From the NCBI GenBank assembly GCA_002686955.1, contig NYZA01000198.1:1-13094 (forward strand): a stretch of 13,094 bases of DNA. The letters are read 5' to 3'. Positions 1-7,468 of this stretch are shown piece after piece. Numbering within the stretch: position 1 is the first letter of the stretch; the number at the start of each line of letters is the position of its first letter. A program made the position numbers and the translations under genes. The notes under the pieces are model-generated. The model had not been told where the DNA came from. It saw nothing but the letters and a program-made list of their open reading frames with translations, and ran no database searches. Source of the DNA: Gemmatimonadota bacterium. GTDB taxonomy: Bacteria; GCA-2686955.

Positions 1-305
1 ACGGTGTAGGTTCGTGCGGATTCGGTGCTTCGCGCCGGTTCGACGCGGAGGCATAGTGGTACTATGTCGCACAAGTCGAGCCGGTGGGAAGTGCCGAAGG
101 CGTGCGGACATACGCCCTCGCAGCAGAAATCTGGTGAGAAATCCGGGCTAGTCAAGTCAAGACCAGAACCTGTGACTCCGACGTTTCGATATGGGCGTGA
201 GATCCTCGGGAGGACTGCGCACTGGCGTGTCGTACAGATATCGACCAAGGGTGGAAACCAGCCTGTGGGCGGCTCTCTTGTTCGAACGCGATTCCCATGG
301 CGGTC
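1..305. other. Left-edge non-coding stretch with hairpin at 50-68
   Basis: No convincing gene is seen here; reading frames crossing it are rich in Arg and Ser and match nothing I recognise. The clearest structure is CATAGT-GGT-ACTATG at 52-66, a perfect 6-bp stem with a 3-nt loop, extended to 50-68 by one G-C pair and one G-T pair. There is also a near-perfect direct repeat, AGAAATCTGG (125-134) and AGAAATCCGG (137-146). No T-run follows the hairpin, so it is not an obvious terminator. The stretch may hold the 3' end of an element lying outside the window. Confidence 0.4.
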
Positions 306-334
306 TTGACGCCCCCAGGAAGGACTCGCACAAT
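306..334 (+). promoter_or_regulatory. Candidate sigma70-type promoter of the aminotransferase gene
   Basis: TTGACG at 306-311 is followed by a 17-nt spacer and CACAAT at 329-334. The first box matches 5 of 6 and the second 4 of 6 of the consensus positions. Transcription would start near 341, giving a leader of about 30 nt that contains the AGGAG ribosome site at 361-365. Inferred from sequence only. Confidence 0.4.
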
Positions 335-370
335 GCGCGCGCGGAGTACTCGATCGAATCAGGAGTTCCA

Positions 371-1636
371 ATGGATGGAGAGCTCGAACCGCTCGGTGCG
401 ATGAGGCCGATCCCCTATATGGGGGTGATCCACGTCGTCGCGGAGGCGATGAAGCTGGGTTTCTACAACGGCCACCCCGAGTGGAGCAATCTGGGGCAGG
501 GGCAACCCGAAGTGGGGCCGATGGAGGGTGCGCCGGAGCGGATCGGGCGCATCGATCTCGAGCCTGGCGATCATGCCTACGGTCCGATCGGCGGCACGGA
601 CGAGCTGCGTGAAGCCGTGGCGGAGCATTACAACCGTCTGTACCGCGGCGGGAGCGCCTCGCGGTACACCGCGGAAAACGTTTCGGTCGCCGCGGGCGGA
701 CGGCTGGTGCTCAGTCGGGTCTTCGCCGCCCTGGGCCAGGGCAGGCTCGGCTACCAGATCCCCGACTACACGGCCTACGAAGACATGATCGACTACCATA
801 GCCACCGGGTGGCTCCGATTCTCCTGGTCACCCATCGCGCGCACGGCTTCGGCCTTCCGCCGGACACGCTACGGGCGGCAGTTCGGGAGCACGACCTCGA
901 CGCCTATCTCTTCAGCAATCCTTGCAATCCGACTGGACGGCTCGTTCAAGGAGACGATCTACGTAGCTTCGTCGAGATCGCCCGGGAAGAAGCCTGCACG
1001 CTCGTTCTCGACGAGTTCTACTCGCATTTCATCTACCGTCCGGATGGGCAGCCCGGCGCCGGGCCGATTTCGGCGGCGCGACATATCGAGGATGTGAACC
1101 GCGATCCGGTGGTCGTCATCGATGGGCTAACCAAATGCTATCGCTACCCGGGCTGGCGAGTCGGGTGGGCGGTGGGACCGCGTGACATGATCGAGGTCTT
1201 GGGTCGAGCCGCGAGCGCAATCGATGGCGGACCGGGGCAGCCGATTCAGCGGGCCGCGCTGGCGGCGCTGGAGCCCGAGCGCGCGGATCAGGAGACACGC
1301 GCCCTGCGAACAGTATTCGCCCGGAAGCGAAACCTGATGTTGAAGCGGCTTTCCGGCATGGGTTTGAGCTTCGCGCACCAGAGCGAGGGCACCTTCTACC
1401 TGTGGGGCTGCATCGAAGACCTTCCAAAGCCCTTCGATGACAGCCAGGCCTTTTTTCGTCGCGCCCTGCAGCACAAGGTGATGACGGTGCCTGGGGAGTT
1501 CTTCGACGTGAATCCGGGTAAGCAACGCTCGGGTCCGTCCCCCTACCGACAGTGGGTCCGCTTCTCTTTCGGCCCACCGGAGGACAATGTCCGCATGGGG
1601 CTGGATCGACTCGAGGAGATGTTGGCAGGTTCCTAG
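371..1636 (+). CDS. Class I/II PLP-dependent aminotransferase
   Basis: A 421-residue fold-type I aminotransferase, a normal length for the aspartate aminotransferase superfamily. It should move an amino group between an amino acid and a 2-oxo acid in the cytoplasm; the substrate cannot be told. Visible landmarks are the SNPCNPTGR motif (about 182-190) with the cofactor-ring Asn, LVLDEFY with the pyridine-N Asp at 214, the GLTKCYRYPGWRVGW segment with the Schiff-base Lys at 255, and QWVRFSFG with the substrate-carboxylate Arg at 397. The N-terminal part carries the usual GQGQP and YGPIGG-type segments. The ATG at 371 is chosen because AGGAG lies 5 nt upstream; the frame stays open further upstream, but that stretch does not look like this family. 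The gene converges on the molybdoenzyme operon, and a long palindrome separates them. No evidence links it functionally to that operon. Confidence 0.9.
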   Translation: MDGELEPLGAMRPIPYMGVIHVVAEAMKLGFYNGHPEWSNLGQGQPEVGPMEGAPERIGRIDLEPGDHAYGPIGGTDELREAVAEHYNRLYRGGSASRYTAENVSVAAGGRLVLSRVFAALGQGRLGYQIPDYTAYEDMIDYHSHRVAPILLVTHRAHGFGLPPDTLRAAVREHDLDAYLFSNPCNPTGRLVQGDDLRSFVEIAREEACTLVLDEFYSHFIYRPDGQPGAGPISAARHIEDVNRDPVVVIDGLTKCYRYPGWRVGWAVGPRDMIEVLGRAASAIDGGPGQPIQRAALAALEPERADQETRALRTVFARKRNLMLKRLSGMGLSFAHQSEGTFYLWGCIEDLPKPFDDSQAFFRRALQHKVMTVPGEFFDVNPGKQRSGPSPYRQWVRFSFGPPEDNVRMGLDRLEEMLAGS

Positions 1637-1639
1637 GAG

Positions 1640-1793
1640 CCTGACACAGAGACTCGTGGATTGTGGATCCCGATGGATCGGCGTCGCCATCAAGGCGCGT
1701 CGACGCAGGCGTAGCAGCGCTACGTCAAGGAGACAGCAAAGGTGGAGGGCGACGTTGAGACGCGGGAGATATGCCACGAATCTCTGTGTCAGG
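1640..1793. repeat. 154-bp imperfect palindrome filling a convergent intergenic gap
   Basis: The ends 1640-1659 and 1774-1793 are inverted repeats of 20 bp with one mismatch (begins CCTGACACAG, ends CTGTGTCAGG). Further pairing around the same centre (about 1717) includes CGTCGCC at 1682-1688 with GGCGACG at 1748-1754, and an apical hairpin GGCGTAGC-AGC-GCTACGTC at 1708-1726. The repeat starts 3 nt after the aminotransferase stop and ends 3 nt before the oxidoreductase stop. It could be a MITE-like element; IS256-type ends look somewhat similar, but no target duplication is visible. It could instead be a very long bidirectional 3'-end structure. No T-run is present. No second copy was found in the window. 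Confidence 0.75.
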
Positions 1794-1796
1794 ACA

Positions 1797-4766
1797 TTAG
1801 CTCGGTCGCTGACGAGCCCGTGATTGCGACAATAGATAGGCTTGGTCCTTCGGCTTTAGCGGCCGTTTGAGCCAGGCGGGTCGGCGCGTGCCGTCGGGGC
1901 TGTAATCGGTTGCGGAGCGGGCGAGCGAGCGCCATTCGCGGTAGACCTCCATCGAGCGTCGCGTGTCGACGAAAACATCGCCGAGAGCCTCCCCGTCCTT
2001 GGCCTTGCGAACGGAAAGCGCCTTTTGCAACCAGCAGTGGGCGCCGCTCACGGGATCGGGATGAACCGCATGGGCTAAGTTCTGGTGGACCCCGACATGT
2101 TGCCACCAGATTCGCGATGTGTCGGGATCGCAAGACTCCCAAGCTTTCGCCCCGTGCTTCACCGATATCCGATAGCCACCCTCGCCCTCTTCGATGATCT
2201 GCACCAGATTGGACGAGCCGCGGCCGACGCCCGATTCTTCATCGAGGCGCCACCGACCCAGATGATGGCTCACCGCTACGATTCCAGGGCGGATCGCTTC
2301 GGTCTCCCAGACGGAATCGACGAAATAGCCGATTTCGGTGTCGACCCGCACCAGATCGCCGCTCTCCACGCCGATCCGTCGCGCATCGTTCGGGTGGATC
2401 CAAACCGGATTGGTGTGGCTGATTTCGTAGAGCCACTTGGAGTTGGCCGAGCGGCTGTGAATCAGAGTCGGCAAGCGAAAATTCGGTAGCAACACCATTT
2501 CCCCGGCTTCTTCGTCGATTTCCGAGGGATGGACATGACTGGGAAGCGACCAAGGCAACGCGTACTGGCGACCCGGCCATCCCCACTCCACCATGGTCGA
2601 GCTGAAGAGCTCCAACCGTCGGCTCGGCGTGCCGAATCCGACCCGCGGGGTTTCGCCAACGCGCACCCCGATCGCGCGTCCCCGGTGATCGAGGATCCGT
2701 CCCCCCTCTTCGACCTCCATGGTCTCGTCGATCGTGAGCAGCCTCTCGAAAGGCCGGCCTTCCGAGCGGGGCAGCTCGAACGCCCCGTACTTGCGCATGT
2801 ATTGTAGGGGGCTCAGGTCTTCGGCGGCCGCCGCTTCGGGTAAGCCCGGAACACTGTTGTCGAAGATCCAGGCCCAGTACTCGTCTTGGCTGATCAACTC
2901 GCCCGGTCGGTCCGGGCTCTCGAAATGGGTGCGAATGCCCAGCGCGCCGTCCGGGTCGATCTTTCCGGAGAGCTCGACCCAAAACTCCGCCTCTTCCCAT
3001 ACTTCGCCGGGATTGGTCTGGCGCGTGTGCTCGACCTTTCGCCCCTCCCGCTCCAGGGCGACCCTCCGGACCGGCTGCCGAAACCCGATCCATTTCGCTG
3101 AATGTGTCTCCTGACTCATCAGGTCGTGGCGTTCGCCCGCATGCCCCATCGGCAGCACATAGTCGGCGAAATACGCCGTTTCGTTCCATGTGGGAGTGAG
3201 CGCCACGTGGCAACCGATCTTCGCACTGTCTCGGAGCGCCTGGAGCCAAACGAAGCCATCGGGATTCGTCCAAAGCGGGTTGTAGACCCGCGTGAAGTAC
3301 ACATCGATTTCGCCGCGACCCTCCTCCAGAAGGTGTGGGAGAAGAAAGCTCATCTCGTAGTGGGAGAGCGGCCATTCCGGAGGCAGATTCAGCTCGTTCC
3401 ATGCCTCCAGAGGAGGCGGGCTTCGGAAGGGACGGGGAACGAACTTGTCCCAGGAGTTCAGCGAAGTGCCGCCCCGGGTTCCCACGCTGCCAGTGAGCAC
3501 GTTCAAGAAGAAGAGGCAGCGCGCGACCTGCCATCCGCCGCGGTTTCCGATCGAAGCGCCTCGCCACACATGAGCCGCGAGCCGGTCGCCGGCCTCGGCC
3601 ACGCATCGCGCCGCCTCGCGGATCCGCTCTTCGGGGACCCGCGCCTCGCGCGCCGCGCGCTCGAAAGTGAATTCCTCATAGGTCGCTCGCAGCAGCCGCT
3701 CGAAGAGATCGAAGGGATCGTTCGTTGCTTCACGGGCGGAGCGTACGATCTCCGCGTCGCAGATGGCATCGGCGTGCTCCAAGAACTCTCGCCAGTTGAC
3801 CCAATCCCGAAGGAAACTCCGATCGTAAGCGCCGCTTTCCAAGAGGTGATTCGCTATCGCCAGCAAAAGTGTCGCTTCCGATCCCGGCCAAGCCGGCAAC
3901 CACACATGGCTCTTGGCGGCGGTGTTCGACAGCCGCGGATCGATCGTCACCAAACGTGCTCCACGCGCCATCGCTTCGATGATCCTCTGCGCGTGAGGAT
4001 TGAAATAGTGCCCCGCCTCCAGGTGGCTGGAGAGAAGCAGAATGCAGCGGGCGTTCGCGAAATCGGGGCTGGGTCGGTCGGCGCCCGACCAAAGCGAGTA
4101 GCCGGTGCGCGCCGCCGCCGAACAGACGTTGGTGTGGCTGTTGTGACCGTCGACGCCCCAGGCTTGAACGACGCGGTTGGCGTAATGGTCTTCGCCGGGA
4201 CGCCCCACGTGGTAGACGATTCCGTCCCGCCGTCGAAGGCGGCTTTCGCGCATCTTTCCGGCGATCTCGTCGATCGCCTGATCCCAGGAGATCCGTTGCC
4301 ACCTCCCGTCCCCGCGCGCCCCGGCCCGCTTGAGCGGGTGGAGGATGCGCTCGGAATCGTAGACCTGGTTGAGCGTGGCGGGCCCCTTCGCGCAGTTCCG
4401 ACCCCGGCTGCCCGGGTGGAGTGGATTCCCCTCGAATTTGCGGATCTCGAAGGTGGTCTTGTCGACATAGGCCAGCAGCCCACAGCCCGCTTCGCAATTG
4501 AAACAGATCGTCGGAACCAGGCTGTACCTCCGCGCCACTCGCTTCGGCCAGGCGCGCCCGTCCCACTCCGTCCAGTCGTTCCACCGCTCCGGAGGCGGGA
4601 ACTGGCTCAGGCGTCCGTCGGGATGGCGATGGCCGGTGAGACGCTCCGGGGTGACCTCCGAGCGCCCGTAGGAGGGCGCTCCAGTTCCGGCGACGTTGGT
4701 CTCCTCCGGATGCCTGCACCCGTCCCGGCCCGGCCGCCTTTCCGATTTCGGTCTCTTGTCACCCAC
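1797..4766 (-). CDS. Molybdopterin oxidoreductase catalytic subunit (DMSO reductase superfamily), cytoplasmic type
   Basis: A 989-residue catalytic subunit of the complex iron-sulfur molybdoenzyme family. A cysteine set C88-x2-C91-x3-C95-x29-C125 (CFNCEAGC ... GRNCAKGP) binds the proximal [4Fe-4S] cluster. C215 in HTNVCSAAAR is the likely Mo or W ligand. The rest shows the bis-MGD fold, ending in the dinucleotide-binding domain (VLLPNFRLPTLIHSRSAN, then WIHPNDARRIGVESGDLVRV). There is no twin-arginine signal or hydrophobic N-terminus, so it should stay in the cytoplasm. The GTG at 4766 is chosen because AGGAG (4772-4776) overlaps the upstream TAG stop, implying translational coupling; the frame is open upstream but that part overlaps the membrane subunit gene. 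Its partner is the fused FeS/NrfD protein. The substrate is unknown: thiosulfate/polysulfide-type and SoeA-type sulfite dehydrogenases are the nearest architectures I can name. I recall similar proteins annotated only as molybdopterin oxidoreductase. Confidence 0.88.
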   Translation of the reverse strand: MGDKRPKSERRPGRDGCRHPEETNVAGTGAPSYGRSEVTPERLTGHRHPDGRLSQFPPPERWNDWTEWDGRAWPKRVARRYSLVPTICFNCEAGCGLLAYVDKTTFEIRKFEGNPLHPGSRGRNCAKGPATLNQVYDSERILHPLKRAGARGDGRWQRISWDQAIDEIAGKMRESRLRRRDGIVYHVGRPGEDHYANRVVQAWGVDGHNSHTNVCSAAARTGYSLWSGADRPSPDFANARCILLLSSHLEAGHYFNPHAQRIIEAMARGARLVTIDPRLSNTAAKSHVWLPAWPGSEATLLLAIANHLLESGAYDRSFLRDWVNWREFLEHADAICDAEIVRSAREATNDPFDLFERLLRATYEEFTFERAAREARVPEERIREAARCVAEAGDRLAAHVWRGASIGNRGGWQVARCLFFLNVLTGSVGTRGGTSLNSWDKFVPRPFRSPPPLEAWNELNLPPEWPLSHYEMSFLLPHLLEEGRGEIDVYFTRVYNPLWTNPDGFVWLQALRDSAKIGCHVALTPTWNETAYFADYVLPMGHAGERHDLMSQETHSAKWIGFRQPVRRVALEREGRKVEHTRQTNPGEVWEEAEFWVELSGKIDPDGALGIRTHFESPDRPGELISQDEYWAWIFDNSVPGLPEAAAAEDLSPLQYMRKYGAFELPRSEGRPFERLLTIDETMEVEEGGRILDHRGRAIGVRVGETPRVGFGTPSRRLELFSSTMVEWGWPGRQYALPWSLPSHVHPSEIDEEAGEMVLLPNFRLPTLIHSRSANSKWLYEISHTNPVWIHPNDARRIGVESGDLVRVDTEIGYFVDSVWETEAIRPGIVAVSHHLGRWRLDEESGVGRGSSNLVQIIEEGEGGYRISVKHGAKAWESCDPDTSRIWWQHVGVHQNLAHAVHPDPVSGAHCWLQKALSVRKAKDGEALGDVFVDTRRSMEVYREWRSLARSATDYSPDGTRRPAWLKRPLKPKDQAYLLSQSRARQRPS

Positions 4767-4774
4767 GGCCTCTC

Positions 4775-6292
4775 CTAGCTGTTCGGGATCTCCTGAGGCG
4801 CCATCACGAATGCGTACTCGAAGGCGTAGAGGCCGCCCGCCGCGAGTCCCACGGCGAGATAGCTCAGATCCGGGTCTCCGAGGAGCACGAGCGTCATCGG
4901 AATCAGATGCCCGGCCACTGCTCCACCACACCAGTAGTACCAACGATATCGACCCCGCCGGATCTCATCGGCGGCTCTCGCCCCGACCTCGCTGGTGTGG
5001 GGCACGGCGAGATCTCCAACGAGCAAAGCGAAAAGGCTCGCCACCGACGAGAAGAGATAGATCCCGCGCGCCACCTCGGTCTGGGCGCCCATCAATGCCT
5101 CGATGAGCAGAAGGAGCCCGCTCCCCATCATGGCCGAGCGCAGGACGAGGTGGCCCGGGAGTAGGGGGCTCTGCCACAGGTCCCTTCCCTCTGCCTGCGC
5201 AAAGAGAAAAGCGGTGTAGATCGATGCCCCCGCTGCGCAGGGGAGGGTGAACGCCGCCAGCCAAAGCCTCGGCGCCCCATCGATCCAATCGACCCACGCC
5301 GCGACCTCCGAGATCCACCAGATCCCCGCGACCACTCCGAAGCCCAGGAGCAGGTAAGCCCCGCGGGTCAACCAGCTGCTCCACTGGGGGTGGATCAGCA
5401 CGAAAAAACATCGCTCGGGCCGCTCCAGATCGATCGTCAAGAGCAGCGCCGTGATCGCCGTCAGAAACAGGCCCGCCAGACCCGCCACCGCGACGAGGGC
5501 GGCGGAGGGGTTGATCCATCCGCCCAAGATGGCGAGGGCCAGCACACCGAAGACCCCGGTGCCCGCCGCTTTCGTGACCAGATAGGCCGGCACGGGCCAT
5601 TGCCATGGGACGTGATGGTCCACATCGTAGCTCCGCCGCGCGATCGGCTCACCGGCGCCGTTGTCGAGGCGGGAAATCCTCGATGTCGAGGACTCCGCGA
5701 AGGCCAACAGTCCACCGCCCTCGAGGCTCGAGGTCGGATGGAGCGACGCCGCGTGCCCGTCCCTGTAGAAGAGCTGTGGAGCGGTGCCCTGCTCCGGCTT
5801 GCGGACCGTCACGCTTTCCCGCGCGACGAAGCGCGCGATTTCCGAGCTCGGGTCTTCGAGATCACCGGCGAGGATGGCGTGCTCCGGGCAAATCACGACG
5901 CACGCCGGCTCACGGCCCAGATCGGTGCGATGGGCGCAGTAGTGGCATTTGGCCGCGGTGCCGGTCTCGGGGTCGATATAGACCGCGTCGTAGGGACACG
6001 CCTGCAGGCAGGCCTTGCACCCGATGCATCGCTCTCCATCGAACTCGACGATGCCATCGTGGCGCCGAATCATCGCGGCGACCGGACAGATCCGCACGCA
6101 GGGAGGGTTCGCGCAGTGGTTGCAGCGGGTGACCTGAAAATGCCGTCCCGTGTCCGGAAAGCGCCCCGTCTCCGTATAACTCACCCAGGTGCGATATACC
6201 CCCAGCGGCACACCGTTTTCGCTCTTGCACGCCGTGGAGCACGCATGGCATCCGATGCAGGCGCGATTGTCGATCACGAAGCCGTAGTTCAC
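4775..6292 (-). CDS. Fused four-cluster ferredoxin / NrfD-type membrane subunit
   Basis: A 505-residue fusion of an electron-transfer subunit and a quinone-reactive anchor. Residues 1-136 hold sixteen cysteines in four ferredoxin groups (C12/15/18/22, C57/60/65/69, C89/92/95/99, C116/119/131/135), the PsrB/DmsB pattern for four [4Fe-4S] clusters. After a linker of roughly 90 residues come about eight hydrophobic helices, from AYLVTKAAGTGVFGVLALAI to LSYLAVGLAAGGLYAFEYAF, as in NrfD/PsrC anchors. It should pass electrons between membrane quinone and the molybdoenzyme encoded 8 nt downstream. It lacks a signal peptide, so the FeS domain should face the cytoplasm. The start is GTG at 6292 with GGAAAGG upstream as a modest ribosome site. 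The BC fusion placed before the catalytic gene is unlike the common A-B-C order. Confidence 0.88.
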   Translation of the reverse strand: MNYGFVIDNRACIGCHACSTACKSENGVPLGVYRTWVSYTETGRFPDTGRHFQVTRCNHCANPPCVRICPVAAMIRRHDGIVEFDGERCIGCKACLQACPYDAVYIDPETGTAAKCHYCAHRTDLGREPACVVICPEHAILAGDLEDPSSEIARFVARESVTVRKPEQGTAPQLFYRDGHAASLHPTSSLEGGGLLAFAESSTSRISRLDNGAGEPIARRSYDVDHHVPWQWPVPAYLVTKAAGTGVFGVLALAILGGWINPSAALVAVAGLAGLFLTAITALLLTIDLERPERCFFVLIHPQWSSWLTRGAYLLLGFGVVAGIWWISEVAAWVDWIDGAPRLWLAAFTLPCAAGASIYTAFLFAQAEGRDLWQSPLLPGHLVLRSAMMGSGLLLLIEALMGAQTEVARGIYLFSSVASLFALLVGDLAVPHTSEVGARAADEIRRGRYRWYYWCGGAVAGHLIPMTLVLLGDPDLSYLAVGLAAGGLYAFEYAFVMAPQEIPNS

Positions 6293-6952
6293 CGAGGCCT
6301 TTCCGCGTGGGGCGCAGCCCAGCCGCGCCTCCGGGTTCGGTCTTCAGAGGTCCGGAACCGCTTCGCTGCGATCGAATCCGACCACTCCCGCGGCGAAAGG
6401 GATTCTAGGTTCGGTGGAGGAATAACTCCATCCGCATCTAATCCATTCGGTCGCCGGCGCCCAAGTTCTCGGACATCGATCGATCAGCCGGATCGGTCGG
6501 GGTTGGAACCGAATCGACCGAGCGGTGCCATGAAGCCGATCCTTATGGCGCGACCCAGGCCACCTGGCCTTCGCCGCCCACCCAGACCAGGGGCCGGCAT
6601 GAGTGGGGGAAAGATCCGTGTGTGTCAGCCCCTTCCATTTCACAGCGATCTCGATGTCGGGGCGCGCAGCGAGCTCATTCGATTTCCGTGTGGACTCGAG
6701 AGACCTCCGGCGGAACGTTGCGGTCATTTCCGTCTACGGATCATTGACCAGGAGAGGGAGACCCCGGGGGTCCGTTCGCTTCAGCGCCAATTGCCCGATC
6801 AGGTCCCAACGACCCGATTGAAGGGGGGCGATTCTAGATCGCCAGCGGCGAAGCACGGGCTGTCACTCGGGTCAGTGGGAAAACAGAGGTGGCGACATGT
6901 GTCCGTGCAAGCCCTCCCCTCCTCCATGCTCTCGATGAGCTGCTTCCTTGCG
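6293..6952. other. 660-bp non-coding region with several hairpins
   Basis: This lies upstream of the FeS/NrfD operon and downstream of the cytochrome gene. No recognisable protein is encoded on either strand. Structures seen: TGGAG-6-CTCCA (6415-6430) next to a minus-strand TAGAAT that could be a -10 box of the operon, with only a poor -35; a nested hairpin CGGTCG...CGACCG enclosing GGTT-GG-AACC (6494-6520); GACCC-CGG-GGGTC (6760-6772); and GGCGAT-5-ATCGCC (6827-6843). The last two could end transcripts but lack T-runs. The length is unusual for a bacterial spacer and may hide a decayed gene. Confidence 0.5.
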
Positions 6953-7336
6953 TCAGTATTCAGACGGTCGCGGAAATGTGTCAATGCTCGCCATGTACGC
7001 CAAGACTTGGTGGATGTCCCGCTTGCTGAGGTCATTTGGCGGCATCCGGTTGCCCGCCCATTCGCGAGCAAGTTCTCTGCCAATAGAGTCGCCTTCTCCC
7101 ATTCCAATCGGATCCTCTATCCACGCAACCAGCCACGAGTACTCCCGTTGCGAAAAAATGCCCAGAAGGGTTGGCCCCATTTCAGAGGTATACGCATCGT
7201 GGCAACTCACACATTCGCGCTCGAAGATAGCTGCGCCGGCTGTGATTGCACTTCGCGTCGCCGGCGGCGCCTCTTCCTTGTCACAGGCCGCAATGGAAAA
7301 CTGAATCACCATCCCTATCACGATTCCGGCTCTCAT
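6953..7336 (-). CDS. Small lipoprotein c-type cytochrome
   Basis: A 127-residue single-heme cytochrome c. The N-terminus MRAGIVIGMVIQ...SIAAC is a lipoprotein signal with the lipidated Cys at 18, so the protein should be anchored in the periplasm. The heme site is CVSCH (42-46), and Met98 in NRMPPNDL is the likely distal ligand. The fold length fits a class I cytochrome domain. The ATG at 7336 is chosen because it puts the signal peptide at the start; the frame opens further upstream (to 7450) but that extension is not signal-like, and no strong ribosome site decides it. The gene follows the GMC oxidoreductase by 132 nt on the same strand, which suggests it accepts that enzyme's electrons and passes them to the respiratory chain. 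Base composition is lower in GC than in the left block. Confidence 0.85.
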   Translation of the reverse strand: MRAGIVIGMVIQFSIAACDKEEAPPATRSAITAGAAIFERECVSCHDAYTSEMGPTLLGIFSQREYSWLVAWIEDPIGMGEGDSIGRELAREWAGNRMPPNDLSKRDIHQVLAYMASIDTFPRPSEY

Positions 7337-7468
7337 GGGTACCGCCGCTCTGAGATGTGTCGCACAACTTGGTACTCGCAGTCGCGCCTCGTCGGCACGG
7401 GGCTCGCCGATCGGACGGAGATGAGGTGCAGATGGGATTCCAAATGACAAGTTGTTCTTGCGCGAACC

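Noticed and set aside
25-309. 94-codon plus-strand frame at the left edge
   Set aside because: It spans the 50-68 hairpin and a direct repeat, has no ribosome site and no protein-like hydrophobic pattern.
3102-4778. 558-codon open frame on the plus strand opposite the molybdoenzyme gene
   Set aside because: It is an antisense shadow of a clear molybdopterin oxidoreductase in high-GC DNA; the sequence is Arg/Pro-rich and shows no family features.
6494-6520. Nested hairpin resembling a tRNA T-arm
   Set aside because: The loop lacks TTCGA, and no acceptor or anticodon arm can be drawn around it.
5390-7447. 685-codon open frame on the plus strand
   Set aside because: It overlaps the FeS/NrfD gene, the spacer and the cytochrome gene on the opposite strand, with no recognisable domain or ribosome site.
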